Shown here piece by piece: positions 11,228 to 21,828 of a DNA stretch of 64,000 bases. The DNA is from Azadirachta indica (Eukaryota > Streptophyta > Magnoliopsida > Sapindales > Meliaceae), in assembly GCA_022749755.1 (NCBI GenBank), contig CM040444.1, positions 7,753,009-7,817,008 on the forward strand, read 5' to 3'. Made by a program: the position numbers and the translations under genes. Under the pieces are notes generated by a model. That model worked only from the letters and a program-made list of their open reading frames with translations, made no database searches and was not told the origin of the DNA. Position 1 is the first letter of the stretch, and each line of letters opens with the position of its first letter.

Positions 11228-12656
11228 CTATTCAATCCGCTTGAGTAAAATGAACAAGTTTAAATGGTTACGCACAGCCTTCATAATTTTGTCGAAATTC
11301 TCTTCAACTTTTGTGGCGAAATGCTTGAAGATTTGTTCTGCAGACTCATCTCCAAAATGACCCTTCATGAGTCCATCGCTGCCAGCTCTTACTGCTAGCA
11401 CATAACCTTCCGGAGAGGGAGGTGTTTTCATGGGCTGAGTAAATTTCTCCATCTTTTCAATACTGAATTTTCCATTTGTTCTGAAAATTGCCTCCAACTC
11501 CTTGGGTGTTGCACCGTGTACAGGCGCATTGAAGGAATTCACTTTTTCTTCGTCAAGTACTCCCTGAAACAAGAAACGCATTTGTATAATATTAATAATT
11601 AATAAATTTGTTACTCTTAGTAGTTGTTTGATTCTAATATCGGCAGATTGTATAACAGTTATTGATTCTTACCATTCTGACCAAGTCTTTGAGGCAAGAA
11701 CCCATAACATCAAAATATACACCGCCCATAGTTTCGGAGGCAGAGATGCCATCTGGTACAACTCCTCCTAAAACGAACATCAAACCTCCAGGTACAAGTT
11801 CTTCTGCTCTAGCATTCAGGAAACACTCCATATCATTCTTGAACTGAGTTGAATATGCCTCAGCAACTTCTTTCACTGATGAGTTGAGTACATTGCTTTT
11901 ATTCCAAATTGGAGAATTCCTATCCACAACTTCTTCTGGAACCTTGGAGAGAAAGTGTAGGGCATTGGAAATGTAGGCAAAGTGTAGAGATGACTTGGGA
12001 AACAATCGACCGTGAAAAGAACCCGGCACACCGGCAGCAAAGTATTTCCGAGAAGGAGGAAGGGTTTTAAAGAGTGTGTTGAAGTCATTTTCATAGTGAT
12101 CATTGAAGAAAGCTTGGAATTCTGGGGCTGAAAGGTTTTGGTTCTTAGCTTGGAGGAATTTCAATTCTATAGCTTCAATGATGTTTTGCATAACAAAAAA
12201 GGTATTAGGTCCAACAGCGCAGCCTAAATCTGCTATTTTAACTAATATCGCGCTTGGAGTATCAAATCCTAAACTTTTCGGGTCAAATTTTTCTGATATT
12301 GCGTCTTTGATAAGTTCCTTTGCACCATCTACAATGTCCCTCTGTATGCCATAAATAGATATCAAATGCTATGAAGTAAACACAATTTCTTACCCATTCA
12401 AAATCTTTAAAGTTAAATTCCTAAAAAGAAGAAAGCCAACTCAGTCAGGCTCCGAAAACATAGCTTTAGATTCTCAGTATAATTCTGATATTAACAGCAA
12501 TAATAATTAAAAAAAATTAAGAAAAAAAAGGTACAAGATCATCAAGAGAAGAAGTAGAATCAAAAGAGAACAGCGTTGTACCTGGAAGGTGGAATTTTTA
12601 GTATAACTGTAAGCAACATCGCCACCAGTCATAGTTACTGATTTGGAGCTGGCCAT
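11228..12656 (-). CDS. SABATH family SAM-dependent carboxyl methyltransferase, copy 1
   Basis: Three exons, all joined in phase 0: 12656-12582 (25 codons), 12341-11673 (223 codons), 11563-11228 (111 codons plus TAG), with GT..AG introns. The product is 359 residues, the usual SABATH size. Exon 1 has the family N-terminus (MTGGDVAYSY) and ends in Gln25, which in salicylate methyltransferase contacts the substrate carboxylate. DLGCAVGPNTF at 63-73 is the SAM-binding motif, followed by SFHGRLFP (133-140) and SNALHFLSKVP (150-160). The family uses SAM to methylate carboxyl groups of small acids such as salicylate, jasmonate or IAA. Thr10 and Phe155 replace Lys10 and Trp151 of salicylate methyltransferase, so that substrate is doubtful. 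Style is closest to the At5g37990-like group of unknown substrate. The gene looks intact and is the tandem partner of 22768-24191. Confidence 0.9.
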
Positions 12657-13640
12657 TTTTTCTCTCTTGCAAATTAAGCTACAAACACATCGTAATGTTT
12701 CTAGTTCTGCTTTTATTTAATCGACCTCAGAAATATTGTCTAATCTCCAGCTTTTTCCGACTGATTCTTAAGCATCATTTTTATATTCTGTCGTTTTCAT
12801 TCTGCATCATCAACATCACCACCAACAAGAGAGAGAAAAAAAAGAAGGTTATAGAAGAAAAAGAAGTGATAAGATGAATAAAAGAATTAATTTATGAAAA
12901 AGAAAAAGAAGGATAGAGAAAATTAAATACATAAAAACGAATTGATTTACTGTATTTGTGTCCGCCAATATTGTGAAACCAGCGCAACTGTGAAAACGAC
13001 TGCTGAGCTCTCTCAAAATTGAAAATTTGTGACACAAAAATTTGACAGTGAAAGAGAAGAAGGGGGAAGGTTCCATCCAATCACTAAAGGATAAAAGAGG
13101 GGGGACAGAGAATATGGTGAGAAGTCATGGATTCGAAGTTATCAAAAAGGAATCCTAAGCTTAATCTGATCGTAAGAGTTTTTTTTTTTTTTTTTAGCCA
13201 ACTTTCTGTAGGGACGCGTTAAAGAATAAACGAAAAAATTCTCTAAACCATACCTGCCTTATTATATATCCCCATGTGGGGGTAATGTCATTTTAATACT
13301 TAATATTTCAGGTAATGTCACTTTAGTTGTCATGTTTCACATATTAGATAAAAAAGTTCCTAACTTCATTAATTAGTATTTAGTATAATTAATTAAAAAA
13401 ATAGAAAAAATAAATAAGGATGGGGGAATTTATTTCCCAAATTTTTCATTATGCTCCATTAAATTTATTGAAAAATAAAGATCAAAACCTAAAAAGGGTG
13501 GGGAATAACAAAGGCCTCATAACCCCTATTTTGCTTCATTGTTATCTCTAATTATTGAATATATGATGTTGTTATACAACATTTATTGAAATATAATAGT
13601 GCTACTTGGAGATATAATTGATTTTTAAATTAAATATTGT

Positions 13641-14985
13641 TGATACCAAAACAATAGTAATTCTTGATATCACTGTGAAAATTATGAATTTTCCATTGAA
13701 TTCGTAAAAAATATCTTCCATCTTTTACACCGGATACATATATATACACAATTTTTCCTTCTTCTAGAAGTACTAAAAATCTTGATAAACTTGGTACGTA
13801 TCTTATAGAATCTTGACTTGCTTTAAGCCAAACTTTCCAAAATTGATTTCCCTTATCCCGTAAGGACTACTTCTGGTCGGATGCTCTTGTGATGCATCTA
13901 AACAGAAACTTTTCTGAGCCGACTTGATCACGACTAAAGAGATTGATCAGGCGTGAAACCTACCTCCTCTATGGGCCTAGCTCATCTTCTCTAGGACCTT
14001 GCTAGGTTGAACTCGTCCTAATTATCCTCAAGAACTAGGTTATGGGCCTTTGATGAGCTCATCTTCCCAAACATCAAGACCCTAGTTTTCAGTGAAAAGG
14101 ATTTTCATTGGAAACTTTATTTTTTCGTGTGTTCAAACTTTGCTCGAACAACGCCCACTCAACTAAGGCATCTGAATGCAATTTAAAATTCATCTGATCA
14201 AACGATTCTCGTCAAACAACTAACCACATGGCAAGTACTAGCAAGAACCTAATCGATGGCCGAACACAAAATAACATTACGACTTTTAAAATTCAAAAGA
14301 AACGCCAATAAGACTAAGCGTGCGCACATTTCACCCTGATCTTCGCGTTGGTAATTAATTTGCATAAATGCTCATAACCGTTACCACCCATTAAACCCTC
14401 GTCTGGCCAACACGTGTTCTACTATGATTGGCTCATCACGCTATAGAAGGATCGTACTCTATAGGAGGCTCCGTGGTCGCATCTAGGCCGTTCTTTTCAT
14501 GCACAACATCAAACGAGAGGGCTATAAATTTCACCTTTCTCTCAAGTTACCACTTTACTCTTTGCGCTTTTACCAAACCCAGAAACTTCTGTCACTTTTT
14601 ATAGTGAACCTTACTTTACTCTTCCGTCACATTCTCCACTTTACTCTTCGCAAACATTCATTCTTGTCCATGGGCAAAAACCCTGCTTCACCTTTGCCTT
14701 TGCTTCTTATTTCATCAGCAAATCTCTTTACTCCAATAAGTTCTTCCCTCTATTGAACTCGTTTTATCGTATTTCAGCATTAATCTCTCACTTATCCCGT
14801 GAAGTGTTACATTCTCTTTGGTTGAAATTTACAAATAGGCACTATTAGAGACTTATTTTTGATGTTTTAGGACGCTAAAATCGATTCGAAAATCTAAATG
14901 ACTTGTAGAAATCACCTTACATTTAACCATCTATATTGAGCTCTCCTTATCCGAACAGAAATTTAGCTAAAATAAAGGTGTGTTT
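13641..14985. other. LTR-like leader of decayed gypsy element, no gene
   Basis: Homology to the second SABATH segment stops near 13640. The following sequence is less AT-rich and contains a TATA-like GCTATAAATTTCACC at 14521-14535 ahead of the gag-like gene. It could be an LTR plus leader, but no second LTR was identified. Confidence 0.35.
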
Positions 14986-14989
14986 TAGA

Positions 14990-17755
14990 AACCCTATAGT
15001 AACCATAAATCTGGGCAGAACTTAATTTCTCTGAGCAAGAGTAGTACTAAGTCATAATTTTATCTAATGGTCGACCCAAAACTAATCAGAGCACATTGTT
15101 GTTTGCTTAGGCTACCTATGGCAAGACTTGAGAGATTTGACATAAGCGACATCCCTAGTAGATCAGGATGTGAATTTGACACCTCCTCAACAAACTCATC
15201 TGAGACAAAGTATAAGGCCTGGTGCTGACTTTCTCTTAGGGTTAAGGTCGCACTTGTTAAGGAACATAAACGTAACCCCTTAAGGAAAGGCCAACCCTTA
15301 GCCATTTTTTACCCAAACGGTGAGATCCTTTTAACTATATTAAACTGTGGGTCGGATGACTTTAAATTTCTTTACCATAAACCTAAGGTGGTAGTTTTAT
15401 CTGATAGCTCTTATAACCACGTGCAGAGAGATATGGACCCTGAATTGACTAAAGCGAGAGACCAAGAAGTTCTTCAAAATCCTGTAGACAGAACCACCCA
15501 TGCTTTCTCTCCAAGTCCCCGAATACATATCAGAAGCAACCCCAATTCCGAGTAGACAGGGGAGTGGAATCTCAAATAAGGAGAGTGATGAATTTGATAA
15601 TGACTAAGTAGAGTCAGACTTACAAGGGAACCATTGTAGCAGCCAACCCCCTTTGACTCAATATCCTCCTCTTGATTTGACCAAGTTAAACAGCCCATTT
15701 GAGGTTGATAAATTCCCATCTAGTATGGCTGATCTGGCAGCCTTCAAGAAACTTTACAACATCCCTGACTCCATTACTCTTAAGGTCCCTAAAGCTAAGG
15801 AGTTTCCTAATTGTTAGAGAGAAGATGAAGTAGCTTTCAACAAAGAGCTGTTTCTCCTTAGGGCTCAACTACCGCTACAACCGTATTTTGCTACCATTTT
15901 CTACGACCTAGAGATTCTTCCTTATCAGCTAAATTTAAACTGGTAGAGGACTATCACTAGGTTGTATGTAATTTGAGCTATGGCTTGGCAAACCCCACCA
16001 ACCTTCAAGCAGATTAAATATCTGTTCTTACTCAAAAAAGGGCCCCAGAAACACTCTGGTTTCTATTACTTTCAAACCCGCACCCAAGCTGATAAGTTAG
16101 TCACAGACAACCCTACTTGTAATAAGAATTGGAAGGACAAATAGTTTTTTATGGGCGAGGACTGGGGTCAGTCTTCTTTAGCTGAGATGAACATCACGGC
16201 CTCATGCCTTATACTTTTAAACCTATGCTTCGTAAGTATATCCCATAGGATTAACCTTAACATATGTAATTTTTCAAACTCGATGCTTTTGTTGAGTTTT
16301 ACTGATGTTCTTTATCGTTTTTGTAGCTGCCTGGGGTTCAAAATCGGACTTAGCTACCCTTCTTTTATCGAAGATCAGCTCTGGTTATGCAAAGCAAGCT
16401 GATCAGAAGACCTTGCTTTCTTCTTATCAACTCGTGGCTTCTTGCCTAGTTGAGATCACACCTACTTGCAAAGCATTCGAGGCCACACTCCAGGCAGAAA
16501 AGAGACTCACCCCAGACGCCGACCAGGATGTGCTAGTTGTTGGTGAAGCTAAATAGCTTGTTTCTTTGTCTTATAACGTCTTTCATCTTCTTCAGTCATG
16601 AGTCGTTAGTTCTTTCATATTTTGTAGGGAAAATGGCCCCACCTAAAGAAAAAGGAAAGCTTTTAAGTTCCCTTGAATTAGTTTTATCTTCCTTAGGGAC
16701 CTCAGCGGCGCAAAAACCACAAGGGCCTGAGAAGAAAAAATTGGGCAGCCCAAAGTCGACCGAAAAAAAAGAGTCGAGTAAAAGACAAAAACTAAAAAGT
16801 TAGAGCCAGGCTCTAAGAAAGATAACAGGGAACCTCTAAAGGATAAGGGGAAATGCTCAGCTAAGGCTCCTAGTGATGTCGAAGGGAGGCCGCCCAAAAA
16901 ATCGCACACCGAGTAGGGCAAAGAAGTCACCAAAATGGACGGTCTCTCCTGGTCAAACATCTCAAAAGGGAAAAGGGAACTATTCAAGCACCTTCTTGCC
17001 TCCATCAACCATTTAGCCTGCGTGGTTGACCCTTCCCTATCCTCCTAGGCAGAGACCACTAGCACCAACGTCCAAGGAGCTGTGCACCAACAAATTGGCA
17101 GGGTAAGCACCTCCTAATATTCCCCTCTTATTTCATTGAGGTAATTGTATCTAACTCTCCATTTGATTAGTGCAAGAGTTCCACTACCTCCGCCTGCACA
17201 TTGATAGTGTAAAGGAACACTCAATTGCCAATGTCAATTTATACAAATTGATTGACCAGCTAATTTCAAAGAGAAACACACTAGAGAAGAAAGTAAAGGA
17301 GTTCGAGAAACAGGAAGAAAAACTAGAGGCAATGGCGTAATGCTGAGTAGAGAGAGGAAGAAGTGTGTAGGGCAGTGCCCTGAAAGATAAAATTGCTAAT
17401 CTTGAGGCTTAAGTGTCCTCACTTGGGTCTCACATTGTCGACCTTGCCCACGCCAACCAAGATCTAGAGGACAAGCTTGTTCAAACTAAGGCTGAGGACA
17501 AAGGAACAATACGATGCCTCTGCCAAGGAAGCTTTAGAATTAGCCTGCCAAATGTTCCAAAAGAAGTATGAAGAGTTCGATCCTGGCTGGCTATTTAACG
17601 ATCTTTACATTCCTCGACCTACTCTACCAGATGCTGACAGCCTTGGAGAGTCACCTACTAGAGTACTAGCCCCGAGTCCTGAGCAGCCGACTGCGCCCTC
17701 TTCTACGACTCTAACCTTTGACACCATATCCTCTCCGAAGGGTCCTCAATGATCA
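14990..17755 (+). mobile_element. Decayed gypsy-type gag-like gene (putative plant transposon protein)
   Basis: Pieces of one protein can be read left to right on the plus strand. 15660-16160 gives the conserved core: SSMADLAAFKKLYNIPDS, then FKQIKYLFLLKKGPQKHSG, then TDNPTCNKNWKD. These match the layout of the 'putative gypsy type transposon' domain found in plant retroelement gag-like proteins. The stretch 16633-17100 is Lys/Ser-rich, and 17200-17580 is a coiled coil. The last 91 codons (17477-17752) end in a Pro/Ser/Thr-rich tail. Intron-like segments with good borders are visible at 16232-16326 and 17103-17170. In-frame stops (for example in the 15790-16000 region and at 16142) and frame changes show it is dead. 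It lies between the two SABATH segments. Confidence 0.65.
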
Positions 17756-20084
17756 ATTTTTTTTTCTTTTTTTGGGAATTTGTATAAGATGTACATAATT
17801 GCTAACTTATTAGAATAGCCAAAATATAATAATTGGATAAATAATATTATTATTTTTACATTATATTGATAATATAAGTGTTTATTATATATATTATATA
17901 TTATATATAAATTTATTCATTTTTTATTGACATCTTACTTTAATATTTTATTTATATTTTAACTATATATACAAAGATTTCATTTAAATTACAATATAAT
18001 CATAATTTTTGTTATAAATAAGTTGCAAAATAAATAAATAAATTTATATTTTATTAATAAATTAATATTTATTATGTTTTATTTTTATTTAATTTCTAAT
18101 AACGACAATGTATATTCTTTAAAAAATTAAAATATAATTATTTTATCAATATATTATTGAAATAATATTATTTTAATGTATTTTATATAAATATATTGTA
18201 TTTTATTAAATTTTAAAATTTTAGTAATTTTTTTTAAACAATTATTATTTTATAGGGATATAGTTATTTTCTTCCAACAAATGAGTCTTTTAAGAATATT
18301 TTTAAAACTATTGAAATTAATAAGAGTATTAAATGAAACTTTTGAGATTAAAAAAGAGTTTACCTTTATTCAAGGGCTTTAAAATTTCAAAGGCATGGGT
18401 CTTTCTATGATAAAACTCCAAAAACAAAATATATATATATATATATATATATATTTTATAGCCAACACCATTATTTATGCATTTAACAAGAAGACAAGTT
18501 GGAACAACAACTACTTGGCATTTTGAGTGAGAATCACGAGGTGGTATTGTTGGTAGAAGACGGTCTGATCTTTGAACAGATTCATGAGATGAAGCTTTCC
18601 CTTGAAGAGAAAAAGTTATTAATAATCTTTGCATAAATAGACTTGTTAATTTATGTAGATAGGTGAAAGCGCTTTGTAAGTATATTATTTTCAAAAGGGG
18701 CTTATTATTTATGTCAAATGAAACACAAAATAGAAAAGTTATATGCATCTTTACCATAATGCTCTTAAAATAAACAGAAGATTAATTAAGATGATTGACT
18801 TTAGTAGAGGTAAGTGTTTCTTTCCCATAATTTCTCTTTAGATGTTACATTTACAAACTTTAGAGGAATTAATGCATGCCTCTGTTAAGGTATTAAATTT
18901 TAACACTTAGCGAGAAAATTTAAGGAAAAGCATGCATACCTCTCTTTGCATTGTTAACTAACTAACTTTATTAATTAAAATGACTAAAATACCATTAATA
19001 CTTTAATTTTATTAATGAAGAATAGAAAATAAATTTAATTGGAATGTGTGTTTAATGTTTTTTTAATTGTAAGTCTACTTAATGTTTAAAAAATAATTAT
19101 AAATTTATTTAATGAGACAATTAATTTACCTTATCTAATAATTATAATTTTTTTTCTATTGCACTGTAATTTACTCAAAAGATATGAAAGATCTAGAATT
19201 GTAAGATCTAAAATTAAAATATAGCTCAAATTTTTTTAATCCTACGTAAATTTTATACTTAAAAATGACTTGGATATAATATTTAAAAAATTTTAAAATA
19301 AATGTTTGCCACGATATTTGACAACACAATTTTCGTCCGTATGATTATTAAATTTATTTTCCGACAATTATATCACAAATATAGGTCAACGGTTAATAAA
19401 GATCAATGAATTTTGAAAATCTAAAATATAGGGACTTTAGTGCTCCGTTTTTGAAATCATTAGACTTTTTTGTATTTAGGGACAAATTGGGGACTTTAGT
19501 AAATTTATTCGATTAACAATAATGGTTGTGATAATTGTTGAATCAAAAAGCCTAAAGGGCTCGACAGAAAATGGCCCCAGAAAATAATTATTGATAGAAT
19601 AAAAATTATATTCTTATTAATTTATTAGTTCATCAAAATGAAACCACTTAAATGTATAATTTAAATGTTTTTTCTTTCTTAAAATTAACAGCTACCAAAT
19701 GCAATAGCCGAATATATATTATGTTAATTTTTATTCCTACTTTCGCATTATTAAAAGGTATTTAAATATATGTTTTTTTAATAGTTTATATAGTTATTAT
19801 TTGTTGAATTTACAGTTGATTTTTACAATATAATATTAAATAGAAGATCTTCATAATTTATTGCATAGTTTACTAATCGAAGAAACTAACAAATTATTCA
19901 CAAACATAATAATAAGCGAAAATCACTAATACCCTCTTGTTGTATTTAGCCATCACACTGTTTTTTGTTAGATTCGGTTTTAACATGTTCTATGCTAGAT
20001 TAAAATATCCAATCACTTCCTTACGATCGTTGACAGATCGTGTTGGATTTTCAGTTCTTAAAGTCAGGAAACTAAAGCTCAAAG
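17756..20084. other. AT-rich intergenic or internal retroelement DNA, no gene assigned
   Basis: Very AT-rich to about 20 kb. A 142-codon minus-strand frame (18329-18757) runs through an AT microsatellite. Only its middle part (about 18480-18620) has coding-like composition, and it matches no family I know. The stretch may be the eroded middle of the gypsy element, since an RNase H remnant follows. Confidence 0.4.
18429..18455. repeat. (AT)n microsatellite
   Basis: About 13 AT units. Confidence 0.9.
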
Positions 20085-20460
20085 TTGGTGCCTATTTATT
20101 GACGATGCATTTAATGCCCACGGAGAGCAAGTAGGAATTGTCCTCATTGGGCTTAATGAGATTGAATTTAAGTACACCTTGAGATTTGACTTAGAGGGAA
20201 TCAATAATGAAGCAGAATACGAGACACTCATGCATGGACTAAATATGCAACAGACAATTTGATGTCTCAAATGAGAATGTGCAAGCTTATTTAGACTTGG
20301 ACAAAGATAATGAGTTGACGAGACAGTTGAAAAAGCAGACAATGGAGTAGGTCCCTAGATTAGAAAACTTGAATGTAGATTATCTGGCTAGGCTAGCCTC
20401 ACAAAGTAGAGTACCTGGAACTACACCCATCGAGCTCCTGCGCTGTAAAAGGATGGATCA
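20085..20460 (+). mobile_element. Gypsy RNase H remnant
   Basis: The plus strand gives LFIDDAFNAHGEQVGIVLIG, then GINNEAEYETLMHGL, then PRLENLNVDYLARLAS. These are hallmark blocks of the RNase H region of Ty3/gypsy polyproteins: the Asp-bearing first strand, the NNEAEYEAL helix, and the R.EN..AD.LA end. Frame breaks and a stop (about 20348) interrupt it. Same orientation as the gag-like gene at 14990-17755, so possibly the same element. Confidence 0.7.
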
Positions 20461-20784
20461 GGAGAGTTTGGTGGAAGTTCGACGTGGATGGATCCTATCA
20501 AAGTGTACATACGAAAAGGGAAGCTCCGGAAAAACATGGATGAGGCTAAGAAGATTAAGAACAGGCCTTCAAAATACTGTGTGATTGATGGGCATATTCT
20601 AATATAACATAGCATACAACTTTCCCACTTAAAAAGTATTTTGAAAAGGAGCACTCCATGGATATGAAAGCATATATTAACAAGGAATTAATGCATATGG
20701 GTGCTTATGGCTAATAATAAACAAAGGGAAATAAATGATAAATGTTAATTTTTTTAATAAAAACTAATATTTTGGATTCTAAGA

Positions 20785-20788
20785 CTAT
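20785..20788. other. Target-site duplication, left (CTAT)
   Basis: CTAT directly precedes the left LTR. The same CTAT follows the right LTR at 21825-21828. A 4-bp duplication is what is reported for plant retrozymes. Confidence 0.75.
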
Positions 20789-21068
20789 TGTCACGCGCCG
20801 AGCGGAAAGGCACGTGCGGCACCCTCGTAGACCCCCATGTCGAGGGTAAGCCTTGTTAGCCCGTCGCATATTTAACTGGTTTCGACCTACCTTGGCCTCA
20901 TTAGGAGGACGGCTTCAGTCCCCGACCAGTTCGGGCAGGGGTGGTCTAAATCCCCTCTACATAATAGCCCTTGAGACTGAAGCCGACTTTGCACCATGAA
21001 ACATCAATGTGCTTGAGTTGTCACACCCCAGCACACCCAGCCAACATGCAATTTCTCGTGCCGTGACA
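20789..21068 (-). repeat. Retrozyme LTR (3' LTR in element orientation)
   Basis: 280 bp, with perfect TGTCAC/GTGACA ends. It carries the hammerhead with the mutated core. Confidence 0.9.
20874..20931 (-). ncRNA. Type III hammerhead ribozyme, core-mutated copy
   Basis: Minus strand, 58 nt. Stem III is AACTGGT (20931-20925) with ACCAGTT (20880-20874), 7 perfect pairs. Cleavage residue C17 is at 20924, preceded by GGT (a GUC site). Stem I is GGGGAC with GTCCTC, 6 pairs including one G-U, with a 7-nt loop. Stem II is GGCC with GGTC, with loop AAGGTA. GAA (20883-20881) precedes stem III. The invariant CUGAUGA reads CTAATGA here, so G5 is A (plus-strand T at 20902). G5 is essential, so this copy is expected to be inactive. 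Confidence 0.85.
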
Positions 21069-21080
21069 TTCTCCACCACC
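21069..21080 (-). other. Retrozyme polypurine tract
   Basis: On the minus strand GGTGGTGGAGAA directly abuts the 3' LTR. This is the position and composition expected for the plus-strand DNA primer. Confidence 0.6.
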
Positions 21081-21530
21081 AAAAATCGTGCACGTCCTCG
21101 TGCACTCGGCCATCTTCAAATTTTTCGCCAGCTTAATTGGTAGACCATCGAGGTCCTACCCTGCATACCGCTCCACTCCATAACGCCCATCTCCCCCGGG
21201 ATAAGGAGACTCCCGTAAAGAGAACACGATAACACCACGTCGTGCGGGCACGCCATCCTCGACGTACGGTGGTAGCAGTGCTTGGCGTAGATGAGGCGCT
21301 ATACGGTTGCCTTTCAAACCACTATGCTCATCTTCTCCCAGGAAGATCCCCATACCGTAGGATACAACATAGTGCGAGCACGCCCACATTCGAGGCTGCG
21401 TGGCGAAGGGTCACACAATAGACACCCCCTTTTCCCTCGCCCAATCTTACGAGCTAATATCCTCGGCCGACTCGGTGGATTTCCACAGGAGTCAGGAACG
21501 TAGCGAGATTTTGCGGAAATTCTCGTTCCT

Positions 21531-21542
21531 GCTCTGATACCA
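21531..21542 (-). other. Retrozyme primer-binding site (tRNA-iMet)
   Basis: On the minus strand TGGTATCAGAGC lies 2 nt after the 5' LTR end. It is complementary to the 3' end of plant initiator tRNA-Met, the usual primer of Copia elements and retrozymes. Confidence 0.9.
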
Positions 21543-21544
21543 TC

Positions 21545-21824
21545 TGTCACGCGCCCAACGGAAAGGCACGTGCGACACCCTCGTAGACCCCCATGTCGAG
21601 GGTAAGCCTTGTTAGCCCGTCGCATATTTAACTGGTTTCGGCCTACCTTAGCCTCATCAGGAGGACAGCTTCAGTCTCCGACCAGTTCGGGCAGGGGTGG
21701 TCTAAATCCTCTCTACATAATAGCCCTTGAGACTGAAGCCGACTTTGCACCATGAAACATCAATGTGCTTGAGTTGTCACACCCCAGCACACCCAGCCAA
21801 CATGCGATTTCTCGTACCGTGACA
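21545..21824 (-). repeat. Retrozyme LTR (5' LTR in element orientation)
   Basis: 280 bp, about 96% identical to 20789-21068, with the same ends. It carries the hammerhead with an intact catalytic core and is followed by the CTAT target duplication. Confidence 0.9.
21630..21687 (-). ncRNA. Type III hammerhead ribozyme, intact core
   Basis: Minus strand, 58 nt, exactly 756 bp from the other copy. CTGATGA (21660-21654) and GAA (21639-21637) are both intact. Stem III has 7 perfect pairs (AACTGGT/ACCAGTT). C17 is at 21680. Stem II is GGCT with GGCC, with loop AAGGTA. Stem I is GGAGAC with GTCCTC, with one A-C mismatch at position 1.3 (plus-strand T at 21677). Likely active or weakly active; only an assay would tell. 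Confidence 0.88.
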
Positions 21825-21828
21825 CTAT
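21825..21828. other. Target-site duplication, right (CTAT)
   Basis: Matches 20785-20788. The empty site in the other segment copy (near 9447) reads CTAAGACTAGG, with a single copy of the target. Confidence 0.75.

Larger units (their letters stand above)
9311..13640. repeat. Duplicated segment, copy 1 (contains SABATH gene 1)
   Basis: This segment is homologous, in the same orientation, to about 20640-25403. Homology covers 3' flank, all exons and introns, promoter and a further stretch upstream (to a block ending TTTTTAAATTAAATATT). Exons are nearly identical and introns closely match; flanks show indels. Copy 1 carries about 0.9 kb (about 9600-10540) absent from copy 2. Copy 2 carries a retrozyme absent here. 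Confidence 0.9.
20789..21824 (-). mobile_element. Retrozyme: non-autonomous LTR element with hammerhead ribozymes
   Basis: 1,036 bp with two direct 280-bp LTRs (20789-21068 and 21545-21824), each bounded by TGTCAC..GTGACA. They differ at about 11 positions, almost all transitions, with no indels (about 96% identity). The element reads on the minus strand. The LTR at 21824-21545 is followed after 2 nt by a perfect tRNA-iMet primer site, then a non-coding 476-bp interior, then a GA-rich tract before the second LTR. Each LTR holds a 58-nt type III hammerhead fold. This combination defines retrozymes, which need another element's reverse transcriptase and spread through circular RNA. The distance between cleavage sites is 756 bp, within the known circle size range. 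Open frames across the element (such as 21156-21625) are chance. Confidence 0.9.

Noticed and set aside
11662..12354. Plus-strand open frames of 61 and 83 codons, repeated at 23199-23891
   Set aside because: They are antisense to exon 2 of the SABATH genes and are conserved only because the exon is.
18329..18757. 142-codon minus-strand open frame as a gene
   Set aside because: It reads through an AT microsatellite (IYIYIYIY) and has low-complexity ends. Only a short middle part looks coding, and it is kept as a weak finding.
21156..21625. Overlapping open frames of 70-103 codons on both strands inside the retrozyme
   Set aside because: The element is GC-rich and non-coding by type. The frames run across the LTR border and hammerhead and match no family.
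20789..21824. Cassandra-type TRIM (LTR with 5S rRNA promoter)
   Set aside because: No 5S-like sequence in the LTR. The hammerhead and iMet primer site identify it as a retrozyme instead.
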